NCBI RefSeq assembly: GCF_009727055.1
Contig: NC_052349.1
Coordinates: 44,893,482-44,957,481, forward strand
Reading direction: 5' to 3'
From: Benincasa hispida
Lineage: Eukaryota; Streptophyta; Magnoliopsida; Cucurbitales; Cucurbitaceae
Length of the DNA stretch: 64,000 nucleotides
A program made the position numbers and the translations under genes. Position 1 is the first letter of the stretch. Each line of letters opens with the position of its first letter. This document shows positions 22,411 to 34,247 of the stretch, one piece after another. Below the pieces are notes generated by a model. It saw only the letters and a program-made list of their open reading frames with translations. It ran no database searches and was not told the DNA's origin.

Positions 22411-22570
22411 TTAACAGCTACCGTCCAACTAAACATGTGAATAGTCACTAGATTCATACGGACTAAATATATCATTAAATAAACATATCTAAAAGTTAAA
22501 ACCACTTATTTATAATTTAGATTTTAAAATTGATGAATGATTTTTAAATTTTAAAAATAATTTATTATTT

Positions 22571-23156
22571 AGGTCTCGTTTGGCAACAATTTGAACCCCG
22601 TTTAATAATAATTTGATTTTTAGTTTTTGTTTAAAAGTTAAGTTTATTTCATCCACATTTGGCATCTTCTTTAAGTACAATGGAGCTGAATTCCAAAAGC
22701 AAAAATAACTTTTTGAAAGCTATTTTTTTTTAGTTTTCAAATTTTGATTTGGTTTTTTAAACCATTTGTGAAAAGTAGATAACAAAGGAAGAAATTTGGA
22801 GGTGGAAGTAGTGTCCATAGGCTTAATTTTCAAAAACAAAAACAAAAAACAAAATGGTTACCGAATGGGGCCTTGAATTTTGAGTTTTTGTTTATAAACA
22901 TTAAGCCTATACACACTACTTCCACTCCCAATTTTTTCTTTGTTATCTACTTTTGACTAATATTTTAAAAAACCAAGCCAAGATTTGAAAACTAAAACAA
23001 GTAACTTTTAAAAACTTGTTTTTATTTTTGGAATTTGGCTAAGAATTCAACTATTGAACTTAAGAAAGATGCAAATCATGATAAGAAATGAGAAGGAAAT
23101 AGGCTTAATTTTTAAAAACGAAAAACTAAAAACAAAATTAGTACCAAACAGGACCT
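22571..23156. mobile_element. Fold-back MITE, hAT-like ends
   Basis: The ends AGGTCTCGTTTGGCAAC and (reverse complement of the right end) AAGGTCCTGTTTGGTAC pair with each other. Almost the whole element is a palindrome: the phrase AAAAGTAGATAACAAAG...GTGGAAGTAGTGT...ATAGGCTTAA near 22775-22835 recurs inverted at 22895-22960. GGTCCTGTTTGGTA-type termini are common in plant hAT-derived MITEs. No exact 8-bp target duplication was found. Confidence 0.65.
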
Positions 23157-24238
23157 TAGTAATTGTAAGTAAATTTTTTACGTATAAAATATTGGTTGAT
23201 TAATTAGCAAAACGTTGTTTAGTATCACAACTTTTTTTGTATTACGATTTGAGAATAATAACTTTATCGATCTACGGATGTCTTTAATCAATAAGATCAC
23301 TTATACCAATGAATTAGTTAATAATTTATTTTGCTTCATTGGTTTATAACCCTAGACATGGAGATGTGATATCAATGCATTGTTATGCTAATTACATGAT
23401 CTAATAGATTATTGTTGTAGCACTAATTTTCTTTTAATTGTTGTAGTCCTAGTTGAATCAGAGTATCTTACCATAAAAATAGTTTATATACAAAGCAGCA
23501 CCAACTATGACAAATTCATTACTCCACAATCCATATAAAGTGGAAACAATGAAAGTTGTCATTCATCTTATTTATCCAACAGAATTTCATGTCAAATATT
23601 ATGCTTTGGCTCTTCATAAATATATATGTTTTTGAGAAAACATAAATATATATGTTAATCCTTACCGATAAATTTTAATATTACATTTAGTATAACTAAT
23701 ATATAAAATTTTGAAAGCATAAGAAGTAAAAATGAATATAAATAAATAAATAAAGACCACGTGTAAATTAAAAAGTTTGGACGTTGGAAGTTAAACCTCC
23801 TTAATTTTATTCTCATTCAACTAGTATTAGTACTAATTATAAAAATATCTTATCTTTACGAGCATCTCTGAGGTTCTGCTTGAGATTACTGTATTTAATT
23901 GTTGGTAGCGATACTTTTAGAAGAATTGGTTATGAATGCAAGTAAAATAATGTTTGATAAATTTTACTTTTAAATTAAAAAAAGCTAGTTATGGTGTTTG
24001 GTAAATTAATATTAAACTGGTGCAATTTAGTTATATGAACCAAACTAGGCTTATTATTTCGATTATTTTTGCATGCATGATTAATTTATAATCTATTTAA
24101 AATTGTATAACATTTAAATTTCAACTAATTTTATTTAATCTAAATTATTCGATAAAATATTTAAAAAATATATAAGAAATGTAATTGAAATTTGATAATA
24201 TATATGATAAAATATATTAATATGAAAGGATATTATTA
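23157..24238. other. AT-rich intergenic, nothing recognised
   Basis: No open frame of note, no clear repeat, and no motif beyond A/T tracts. Confidence 0.5.
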
Positions 24239-24699
24239 TAAGGGAAACTGTCAAAAATGGAAGTATGCAAAATATTTACATACTATAGCAAAAAAATGGA
24301 CCAACGGAAAGCAACTTTCATTTTTTTTAAATTCCAAAACTACCCCCATACATATTTTAATTTTGTGCACGTAGAATCACTGATTTCTTCCTTCTTTGTC
24401 GATTTCATTCTTCTTCATCTATCTCCATCGACTTCATCATTCTTCATCTCAACAACTCATTCCTCCTCCTCCTCCTCCTCCTTCACAAAATTTTACGCCA
24501 AATTTATATATTTCTTATTCTATATCTCTACTTTTCTTTTCCTTCTTCTACAGAGCATCAACTTTTAGTTTATTTTTCATCAATGTCTCTCTCTCTCTTT
24601 TTTTTTTTTTTTTTTTGTCCTTGTTTTGTTTTGAATTGTATCGATATGTCTATCACAATTGTTGGTGGTTTTCTCTAAAATCAGGCACTACTTTATCAT

Positions 24700-25290
24700 A
24701 ACTCTATCTTTGTCTATCACTGATAGACAGAGATAGAGTGATAGACAGAGATAGAACTCTATCTCTGACTATTACAAATAGTCAAAGATAGACGCCTATC
24801 TTTGTCTATCTCTTTATTTTGTCCCTGTTTTGTTTTGAATTGAATTCACTACTTTGTATTGCATCAGCGTAAAAGATTCTTTCAGTGGTAGATAAACAAT
24901 GATATATTACTATCTCTGTCTATCACTCATCATTATGATTTTATCTTTCAGTGATATGTAGAGATACACTCTATCTTTGTCTATCCTTGATATATAAAGA
25001 TAGGCGCCTATCTTTGCATATCTCTTTGTCTTGACTTAAATTCACTACTTTATATTGTATTCTATCAGCGAGATAGAAATATTCATTGATAGACAACGAT
25101 ATATCACTATCTCTGTCTATCATTCATCATTGTGATTGGTTTATCAACGATAGAAAGAGATAGAAATCTAGTACTGTGTATCTGATAGACATTGATAGAG
25201 TTCTATCTGATAGACAGTGACAGAGTTCTATCTTTGTCTATCACTGAGACAAAGATAGAACTATATTTCTATCTATCACTATTGGATATT
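24700..25290. repeat. GTCTATC/GATAGAC palindromic repeat field
   Basis: Dozens of imperfect copies of TATCT(C/T)TGTCTATC and its reverse complement GATAGACA(G/A)AGATA alternate, so the region is locally self-complementary. Smaller fields of the same words occur at 26320-26465 and 27345-27445. Confidence 0.85.
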
Positions 25291-25380
25291 TTCATTATGA
25301 GCTTCTTACATAATCTTAGTGATATTTTCATTATAAGTTTCTTATATAATCTTTTTTTTTTTTTCATTTTGCAGAATACC

Positions 25381-27936
25381 ATGACTATTCCTCTAGTTGT
25401 TTTTTATGGAGGGCAATGGAGTGATTATCACTTCTATGAGAATTATGAGGTTGGTGGAATTTTTGTACATGACTAGATAGACTTCAGTGGTTTTATTGGT
25501 TTATATATGAAGAGAATCAATTGGATGGGTTGGTAGATTTGTCAGTTTTATTAGATTTTGGTACAAATAGTATTCAAATTGTGGTTTCAATAAAAAAGGA
25601 TAAAGATGTTTTTCGGTATCTGATTTTGGCTAAAGATGCAATTAGTAGACATCCATTTGTTACTCATGTAAGTGCTTTGTTATTTGGAAGGGTTTTCTAT
25701 TGTTATTAGTAGTGTAGGTGATGATGGTGATAAAATGTTATATTTAAGTTCTTCTTCTTCTTCAAATGATGAAGTTATAAGAGATATTTTTTATGGTGAT
25801 TTGAAGTAAAAAAAATTTATTTGAAAGTAAAGAAGTACTTTCAAAGTGTTTTAACATAAAAGCAGTGAAGAATAATTTCCAATTTAGGGCTACAAGATCA
25901 AATTCAAAGTCTGTTGAGTTTAAATGTTTGCAAGAAGGCTACAAATGGTAAATTAGGGCATCTCGGTATAAGAATAGTGAGTTGTGGATACTTCGGAAGT
26001 ACATTTTTTTACTATGAATGTCCATTGAACAAAACTCAGAGTTGTCATAGGCAAGCTTCTTCATAAGTAATATGCAATTGCTTGATAGATGATTTTAGGT
26101 TCATGTCTACTGATCAATCCATTCCTAGAGACATTATCTATAAGGCTCGTACAAAACTTGGGGTTAATACAAGTTATCAAAAATCTTGGAGGGCAAAAGA
26201 ACACATAGTAAATATATTACAAGGTGATGCAATTGAATCATACATCTTGATTCCGAGCTTTTTTGAAAAGTTGAATGAAATGAATCTAGGTATGATCCAT
26301 TTTTCTTAGCAAAATTCTATCACTTTCTATCATAGATAGAAGGTGACAGACAACTATCACTATCTATCAGTGATAATTGTCTATCACAGTCTATCTTAGA
26401 TAGACAGTGATAATTGTTTAACACAGTATATCTTAGATAGACAGGGATAGACATCTATCACTGTCAATCTATACAATTTTGTTACTATTTACTCTTATAG
26501 AAATGTTTTCATGTAGTTTTACAAGTACCTGCACTACGATGATAGTGATCATTTCAAGTTTTGCTTCATGGTTTTTGGTGCATCAATTGAAGGGTGGAAG
26601 TATTGTAGACATATCATATTTATTGATGGCGCATTTTTTAAGTGTAAGTTTGGTGGGATGCTATTAATAACCTCATCATTAGATGGTAACAATCAAATTT
26701 TTTCCCTTGCATTTGCTATCATAGATTCTGAAAATGACGCATCATGGACATGGTTTTTTGAAAACATACGAAGTAGTTCTGGAGAACAAGAGAATTTAGT
26801 CATTGTTTTTTATAGGCGTCTTAGAATTCCTAAATGAGTTTTATGAGTGTTTGCTAATGTTGAGTACTATGTGTGCATAAGCATCTCTTAAGAAACTTGA
26901 AACTTCATTTTAAAGATCCATTACTTGATAAGTATTTCTTTAGTTGTGCTAATGCCTACACTGCTGATGACTTTGAGTACCACATGAGATCCATAAAGTC
27001 AACTTGTCCAAATATTAGAAGATATCTTAGTAGTGTTGGGTTTGAAAGGTGGTCTCAGATATATTCACGAAGAAGAAGGTACGGAATGATGACATCAAAT
27101 GTTGCAGAAAGTGTAAACTTAGCTTTTAAGAATGTCAGATAATTACCTATGGCTAGCTTGCTTAGTTCAATTAGAGATATATCGCAAAAATGGTTTTATG
27201 ATCAAATAAAGTTACTTTTGCAATGAAAACTCTTTTGATTTCTTGGCTGAGAACATATTATGATGAGAACACAAAAAGTCAAGAAGTTTCTTGGTAAGAA
27301 TTTTGTCTTTTTCTTATTTTTGTTGGATATAAAAAATTTATGATTTATCAGTGTCTATCTCTGATTTTCACAGATAGATTCTCCCAGTTTCTATTGTGGC
27401 CTATCAGACTGATATGGTCTATTTGTCTATCTCAGATAGACAATGATTACCTTTTTTCTTAAATACTTGTTGATATTGATTACCTTTCTCGTATTTATTT
27501 ATTGGGTTGATCTCATTAACAGTACTGAATACAAGATAATAGATGGAGATAAACAGTTCATAGTGAAGCTAGACTTGGAATCTTGCAGTTGTCGAGTATA
27601 GAATTTTGAGGAAATTTCATGTGTACATGCAGTTGTTGTTCTTCGAATGCTTAATTTAGCTACCTATTCTTATGTAGCTAACTTTTATTATAGAAGAACA
27701 TTGTCAACAGAATACGGTAGTTGTGTTGACGTGCTAGAATTCATTTGGATTGGAGACCTAAAGATGATGTCATGAAAATATTACCTCTTATTGTTAAACA
27801 TAAAGCTGGAAGACCTAGAAAACAAAGAGTTTCATTTGTAGGTGAATTTAAAAGTTCATCAAAATGTACTTGTCATAATCGTAAAGGTCACAATAATAAG
27901 ACTTGGAAACTTGAACCAATTAATCAAATGATATAA
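25381..27936 (+). pseudogene. MuDR-type transposase remnant
   Basis: Pieces of a MULE transposase appear in order: an N-terminal fragment from 25381; YQKSWRAKEHIVNIL with SYILIPSFFEKL at 26082-26309; the catalytic start GWKYCRHIIFIDGAFFK...DASWTWFF at 26568-26837; the segment CINxLRNL-like through NVAESVNLAFKNVR at 26873-27142; a SWIM-type zinc site (CSC ... CVHAV, interrupted by a stop near 27600); and a C-terminal GRPRKQR with a C/H-rich knuckle at 27745-27936. The first catalytic Asp (in FIDGAFF) is present. The usual second Asp (in the VSDRH motif) is not visible, and stops follow. Two internal gaps look like GT-AG introns and hold the GTCTATC repeats. Non-functional. Confidence 0.85.
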
Positions 27937-28115
27937 TCATTATTTTTGCATTGTAATACATGTATAGACATATGGATTGACACTAGAGTTTATGAATGAT
28001 ATTTTTTATTTATTATGTTCTTGAGTTGTAAATATTTTTAATAGTATCTTCACTTTTCAATGGAATTGTAAAAAGCACAAAAACTATCAGTGATTGCCAA
28101 AGATAATGTCTATCT

Positions 28116-30032
28116 TGTTGGGTTGTATGTCCTAAAACTCGCTATTTATATAATTAAACATATTTTATTTGCAATAAAGATGTTATTGAGGTTTATTCAA
28201 TGATGTTGTTAGTGAATATGTAAATTGCACTTGTAAACCCTAAATCCAATCAAATAACGAACCCCTGACTATAACATGAATACTTAAACTTTATGTGAAG
28301 ACATAAAAGAGGATCAAGTTTCAGTACATAGCCAAAACGGTTTATAAGTATAAGGATAAAATTGGGTAACTTATACTGGGGATACTATGGATGTGGCCTA
28401 CTTTATATTTGATACAAACGAAGTGATCCCGAAATCGTTCATGTTGAGACATGTAAGTGGGGGCATGCAAAAGATGTTTGCATAAGATCGGACCACGAAA
28501 TAGTCAATTTTCTTTATAACGACCGTTTATTGTTAAAACTGACTATTTCAATCTGATGACCTAATGTAACTCGATCTCAATCCTGAGCTAACTATGAACT
28601 CCTGTTTATTTGAGATTATTCTTTAATCTACATGGGTGAGAGTGGCTCAATAGCACTGCTCAATAAGCCTCACATTTCAGGGGTAAGACCGGGTAGATAG
28701 CGGGGGACATAGTCCTGCAAGATGGAAGTCACTCCTACCCAATTTAGGGATAGTAGATAGGTTGTTCCCTTAAGTACTGACTCCTAGTCTTGAACAAGGG
28801 GCCCTACCCTCTCTATGACTGAGAGGGACTTAGTTTATTGGTAGGACCATAAACCAATTGTTCATTAGTAGATTAGTGGAGACTTGAGAAGCAAGATGTA
28901 TTATAGGGGTAAAACGGTAATTTTGACCTAGCTGTAAATACGAACAATCTGTGAAGGGTCAATTTATCTACAATGAGAAGAGTGCAACTACTGGGCTTTA
29001 AAGTGACTCGGTAGTTGACGAATGTTGGTTAATTCGGTTAAAAGAGTTTAGCAAATTAATCTCAGATCGTCGGTGATTTATGGGTCCATTAAGTCCCCCT
29101 ACTAGCTCATTAACGGACCAAAGCTTAGAATAAAGTGATGTGAAAAATTGAAATGTTCAAATTCAAATTAAGGGAATTATTAATTATATACGATATAATT
29201 AAAAGTTTAACTATCGAATTAAACAAAACTGGAGAGATAGAAAATATTTAAATATGATTTGAATATTAATCACATGAATATGGATTCATGTTTGAAATAT
29301 GTGTTATATTAATTTAATATTTGATATTAAATTAATTTAATTAATTAAAATTATTTAATTAATTATTTAGAATTAATTTTATTTAAAATTAACTATTAGA
29401 ATTAATTTTGTTTAAAATTAATGAAATTTTATTTAAATATTAATTATTGAATTAATATTTTATAAAATTACTTTTTCATTTTTAATTTTGAATTTGGATT
29501 TCATATTTAAAATTGAATTTGAATTAAATTCATTTTAAAATGAAAAAATTGAAAGTGAGTGGGAATTTCCCACTTCTTTCAATTGATTACACCTATCTTC
29601 CACCTAATATCAAATGGTTTGTGTGTCAACTCCTCTTGATTTTGTGTTTGCATGAGTTCAAAATGATAAAATTGAGGAAAAATCAGCTGAGAATTCATTC
29701 ATGCAACTGAAGATTTTTTAGAAAGAAGGGTTCATTCTCATGTTTTGGACCAGAACTCAAACATCTCCAAATTTCCTTAAATCCACTCTCATTTTGGATC
29801 CCACAATCCAATCTAAAAGCCTAGAGAATAGTAGGGAAGATTAAGTGGTGGTCTGCAAGCATTGGAGAGTAGAATCAAGCTAAAGAGTTGTTGTATTGAA
29901 GAGATTCTTCAAAGGTATTTGTTTTTTAAACCCTACTTTTATGTTGATGAACATGTCTTAATCACTAAAATTGATAAAGTTAAAGTGCTTAAGATCTTAA
30001 TTGTTTCCACATGTTGCTTGTCAACACCAACA
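28116..30032 (+). repeat. 5' LTR of Copia element
   Basis: The segment begins TGTTGG and ends CCAACA, perfect 6-bp inverted ends, 1917 bp long, and is followed by a primer-binding site. It is the best-bounded member of the LTR family also seen at 1-3560, 1207-3177, 20250-22090 and 60960-62508. Confidence 0.85.
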
Positions 30033-30035
30033 AAC

Positions 30036-30047
30036 TAGTATCAGAGC
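30036..30047 (+). other. Primer-binding site of Copia element
   Basis: CTAGTATCAGAGC begins three bases after the LTR end. It differs by one base from the standard TGGTATCAGAGC complementary to initiator tRNA-Met. Confidence 0.7.
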
Positions 30048-31992
30048 ATGATTTAAGCACTCAATTTACATTAATTTTAGTTTGGTGGGTTTTTTTCATA
30101 AGTAGTATGAAATGGGGCTGAAATGGATATATTACGATTTTGATATCAAATTTCCTCTTCAATTATATAGTAACTGTTGTAATTGGCTCTTTGTCTATGG
30201 GCCTTGATGTATGATTAAGAGCCTATAAATTGTTAGAGTCAATAGAATTGCAATTAGGTTGTTATTGAAGAAGATCTGAAGTAAGCTCATTAGCAAAAAG
30301 TAGCAGAAATGGTTTCCGCCTCGCAGCGTTGCAGCGCTGCTCATAGAGCATTGCAACGTTGTTCTTTAACAGCCAAGAAATGCGTGCACAAGGATGGACC
30401 GGTTCGAGTGGTTTTGGTTCGACCGGTTCAGGCTCCTTTTGACTAGTTCCGCCCTGTTTCACCGGTTAAGCCCAATTTCAAGCCTTGGAAGTTCGGTTCG
30501 AGTGGTTTGAAGCCTGTTCAGATTAATTCGGGTAGTCCAACAGTGGTCCAAAGTTGTTTTTTAATTTGTTTTTGTAAAATTTAGTTTATTGCATGATGAG
30601 GATGTCAAAACCAGTCCATTTCAGTATGTTTAATTATTTATGCATCTGGTGTATGTTATAATTAAATTAAATCTTGTATGTGCATAATATATGTCATGTA
30701 GATTTAAAATCTCACCATATGAAGCATGTAGCATGCATTAAAAGTATGTTATAAATGGTTATAATATATAGTATGCATGTGTTAGGGTTCCATGTGTTTA
30801 ATATAAAGTGTTATATTAAATTGTGGAATGACCTGATGAAAGTTGTAGATTGGAAGCATGTCTATATTTTATAAAGTATTATAAAATGGATTAGACATTT
30901 AAAATCTATAACAAAGATAAGATGCATGCTCATCTAGGGTTAACAAATAACAACTTGTTTTAAACAGTTAAAATAGGTTGTTATCTTGTAAAACTTTGGT
31001 TACAAACTCACCCGAGTTAAAATCCTGTCTAAGGCTGGAGATACTTAAGTTGACGGTTTACGGAACACATGCTACCTGGGGATTTTAACCAGTTCTTGAG
31101 TGTTGTTAACTCGATCTTCTGAGCATGCGTGAGCAATGTGAGGTAATAAATTGGTTTATCACTTAGATATCGTAGGTTAAATCTAAATATAGTCGTTATA
31201 CTTGGACAGTTACCTAGACTTAGGTTTGTTTTTAGTCAGAATATACCTAAGTAAATATTTACTGGAAATAAATAGAATACTTTAGTGGGAGATTAATAAT
31301 ATATACGATACATTGTTTCTAGCTCTTACATCCCTAAAAGTTCACACCGTGAGATTCATGCTCAGCATAAGTCATCCTAGGAGTGACCTCCTTTCGAAAA
31401 GTATTTGCATGGGTCAATAGCAAGGTGAATAGGGGGAAGTTGTTCGTAGTAAGTGGGTAAAGGATGTCTGTCAACATACCTTGCAGTCTCTTCCATTAGT
31501 TTGGACCGTGAGATTTTTATGTTACGCCTGTTTGTCGTTTTTAGGCAACATTAGCTAGTCGTCTTTTCAGGGACTATCCTCTCGGAGGGTTGTAACATGA
31601 GATTTGTAACAACTCAAACTCCAGAAATGGAAAGGATCTCTTAAGTTCATTCCCAACCTTGACTCTCCAATTCGGTTGCATCGTTGGAGCCGACTTCTAA
31701 GATCTGAAAATAGAGAGTTACGCTTACAAGAATTACTAAGTGTTAGTAAGTTCTTAACCGAAAACGGTAACTAAATATCTAAAGGAATAAAGAGTTATTC
31801 TGGAATTAGTATTTATTCAAAAATGTCTTACTTCAGTGAAGGAGTATTTGACTACCCCTCGGTAGCATCTATTTTGATTCACTAAAGTATCGTTGCAAAT
31901 AAATAGTCAAATTTGTGTACATTATTACTTTTGCTAAAATTTGATTGGATTTGAAAAGCAATTTACTGATTAGAATTTGTTTATGTTTCCAG

Positions 31993-32985
31993 CATGTTGA
32001 ATTCTTCTAAAACACTTGCTTCTGATAAATTTAACGGTTTAGATTATTCAACATGGAAATCGAATATAAATGCAATACTAACAGATGATGATTTAAGGTT
32101 TGTTTTAACCGAGGATGTCTTTTAACTCCCAGCTCATCTACAAACCAAATAGTTTGAAATGCTTATGACAGATAGATTAGAGCAAATAATAAGGTTCAAA
32201 TCTATATACTGACCGCTCTACCATCGAGCTCTCTATTAGCAAGCGTATCTGATATACCAGCTAAGAAATTCGAGAATCCAGTTTTCGCTAGAGAAATCAT
32301 GGATTCGTTACAGATGTTGTTTGGAGAATTTGTCGAAGATGTTACAACTAAACATAAATGACAAAACCTATGTTATTGAACATGTTCTAGATATGTTAAA
32401 AGTAATAAACAGAAATGTCATAAACGAGAAAACTAAGAAAGCACAATAATGTAAATATGATTTACTGGTTGTTGAAACATGTTTAGTGGAAAATGATAAA
32501 TTAACTTGGATACTTGATTCAGGTGCTGCTAATCATACTTGTGCACTCGCTCAGGAAACTAGTTCCCGGAGACATCTTATAGAAGGCAAGACAACTTTTA
32601 AGGTAGGGACTGAAGATGTTGTCTTAACTGAAGCAGTGGGAGATATAAAGTTATTTATTGAAGATAGATTCATTTTACTTGAAAATGTTTATTATGTTCT
32701 GACCACGAGGAGAATTTTAATATCTATCTCATGCTTGCTGGAACGAAAGTATACATTTTATTTTGAAGTTAATGAAATGTTCATTATTTCAAAGGGCATT
32801 AAAACATGTTCTACAAAATTGAAAAATAATTTATATATATTAAAACCAACTGAAACAAAAACTGTTTTTAATATAGAGATATTTAAAACAATTGAAACTC
32901 AAAATAAAAAGCGAAAAATTTCTCCTAATGCTTATCTTTGACACTTAAGACTCGACCACATTAATCTCAATAGGAAATACATTTT
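31993..32985 (+). pseudogene. Copia gag-protease remnant
   Basis: An ATG at 31993 opens a gag-like frame (SDKFNGLDYSTWKSNINAIL, typical of Copia gag) that soon meets several stops. The open stretch 32486-32941 carries the aspartic protease signature LTWILDSGAANHTC and continues to ENVYYVLTTRRILISISCLL. A degenerate pre-integrase motif (HLRLDHINLNRK) follows at 32940-32985, where similarity stops. Non-functional. Confidence 0.8.
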
Positions 32986-32990
32986 CACTC

Positions 32991-34247
32991 TCCAATTAAA
33001 ATAAATAAAGGAAAAATATCAAATTTTCACCCCATTTAAAAATGTTAAGAAATCATATTAAATGCATTTTCTCTTTCCACAATAAATGCAATTTTTTTCT
33101 TCATCATTAAGAAAACTTCTATATATAAATAAATCAAAAATAAAAATGATAAAAATGATAAACTTGTCCAAAAATAATACTAAAAGTCTTTTTGGAAACA
33201 TTCAAACTTGAAGACATCTTTTAAAAGTATGGCCTAAAGAGGAGTTTTATGTAAAAATTCCTTATTTAGTTCTTTTGGGTTAGATTCATAAATTGCATGT
33301 AAATATTTTGGACTTTTTTATTATATTTAAAAAGACCCCTTATTATAATATATTTATTTATATAATTAAGAAGTTAGCAAATTTTAGGGAAACTAAACCT
33401 AGAAGTTAGTATCTCTCCATTTTTACATGTTAATTAAAATTAAAAAGTGAATTAATAAATCAATTATTTTACTAAACAAAGTAAACAATTAAGATTTTCT
33501 CCTCATCACTACAAATGGAACCTTAACCATTAACTTCACAAAACACGAGAAAACACTTGGGCAAAGTCTAAAGTCTCAAGAGATGCTCATATGTATTATA
33601 TAATAATTATAAAAAATTAAAATTAAAAAATATAAATATGAAATGAGTAACCTGGTTATAGCTCAATTAATACGACTATGCATACCCTAGACCTATTGAT
33701 CATAAATTTAACTGAAAATACGACCAAAAGTTACAAGAGTATATGCTCCGAACAAAGCGCCACAAGTTGAAAGGTCAAAAAGGAGAGAAAAAAAAAGGAT
33801 AAGATCTCTCAATTTGAACTTTTTAAACCCATCTGTGTGACACAACTGGCACAAAAGGTCATAATATAATCGGCATAACATGAATGCCATTTCTTCATAT
33901 TTGAACCACACAATAATCATGAGAAAAACAACCATGTTAGTATAATATCCTAATCCTCGGTGAGATCTCCAAAATAAGAAAATAACTTATAAAAGCAAAC
34001 CTTGCAAGTACATTATATTTATAACTGCATTCCAGATCCGAATCAAGTTTGAAAATTATGAATTCAGAAGAGGTAAATACATGAAGCAAGCTCTCATCAC
34101 TAAACTGTTGAAGTGGAAAACTTTCTACACCATCATTTTTTCTTCATTTACCCCGCCAACACTATCTACAGTTGCATTTAATTTGAAAGCTAAGATCCAT
34201 TCCCAAAAAAAAAAAAAGGCAGGAAGAGGTTTGGCCATTTTCATTTC
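32991..34247. other. Intergenic, downstream of DUF3754 copy B
   Basis: AT-rich. The short open frames at 33708-33935 (minus) and 34081-34338 (plus) have no recognisable domain, and the latter overlaps the terminal exon of copy B on the other strand. An A-run lies at 34205-34217. Confidence 0.5.

Larger units (their letters stand above)
24239..28115 (+). mobile_element. Mutator-like element (MULE), dead and truncated
   Basis: The left part (about 24239-24330) has the AAATGGAAGTATGCAAAATATTTAC...TATAGCAAAAAAATGG style of terminal sequence. It is followed by a poly-pyrimidine leader, a large field of GTCTATC/GATAGAC palindromic repeats (24700-25290), and a MULE transposase remnant (25381-27936). 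The right terminal repeat is missing: a Copia LTR begins at 28116 and no MULE end reappears after the Copia fragment near 33000. Confidence 0.75.
30033..32990 (+). mobile_element. Copia interior, 5' part only
   Basis: A leader of about 1.9 kb without coding sequence precedes the gag start at 31993. Coding similarity ends near 32985, in the pre-integrase motif, and AT-rich DNA follows. I found no integrase, reverse transcriptase or 3' LTR for this element, so it is a 5' fragment. Confidence 0.7.

Noticed and set aside
24257..24701. Phe/Ser-rich frames of about 100 codons
   Set aside because: They are translations of a pyrimidine-rich leader in the MULE, in two overlapping frames, with no conserved motif.
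24700..25290. CRISPR-like or satellite array
   Set aside because: The units vary in length and orientation, with no regular spacers. The field belongs to a Mutator-like element in a plant genome.
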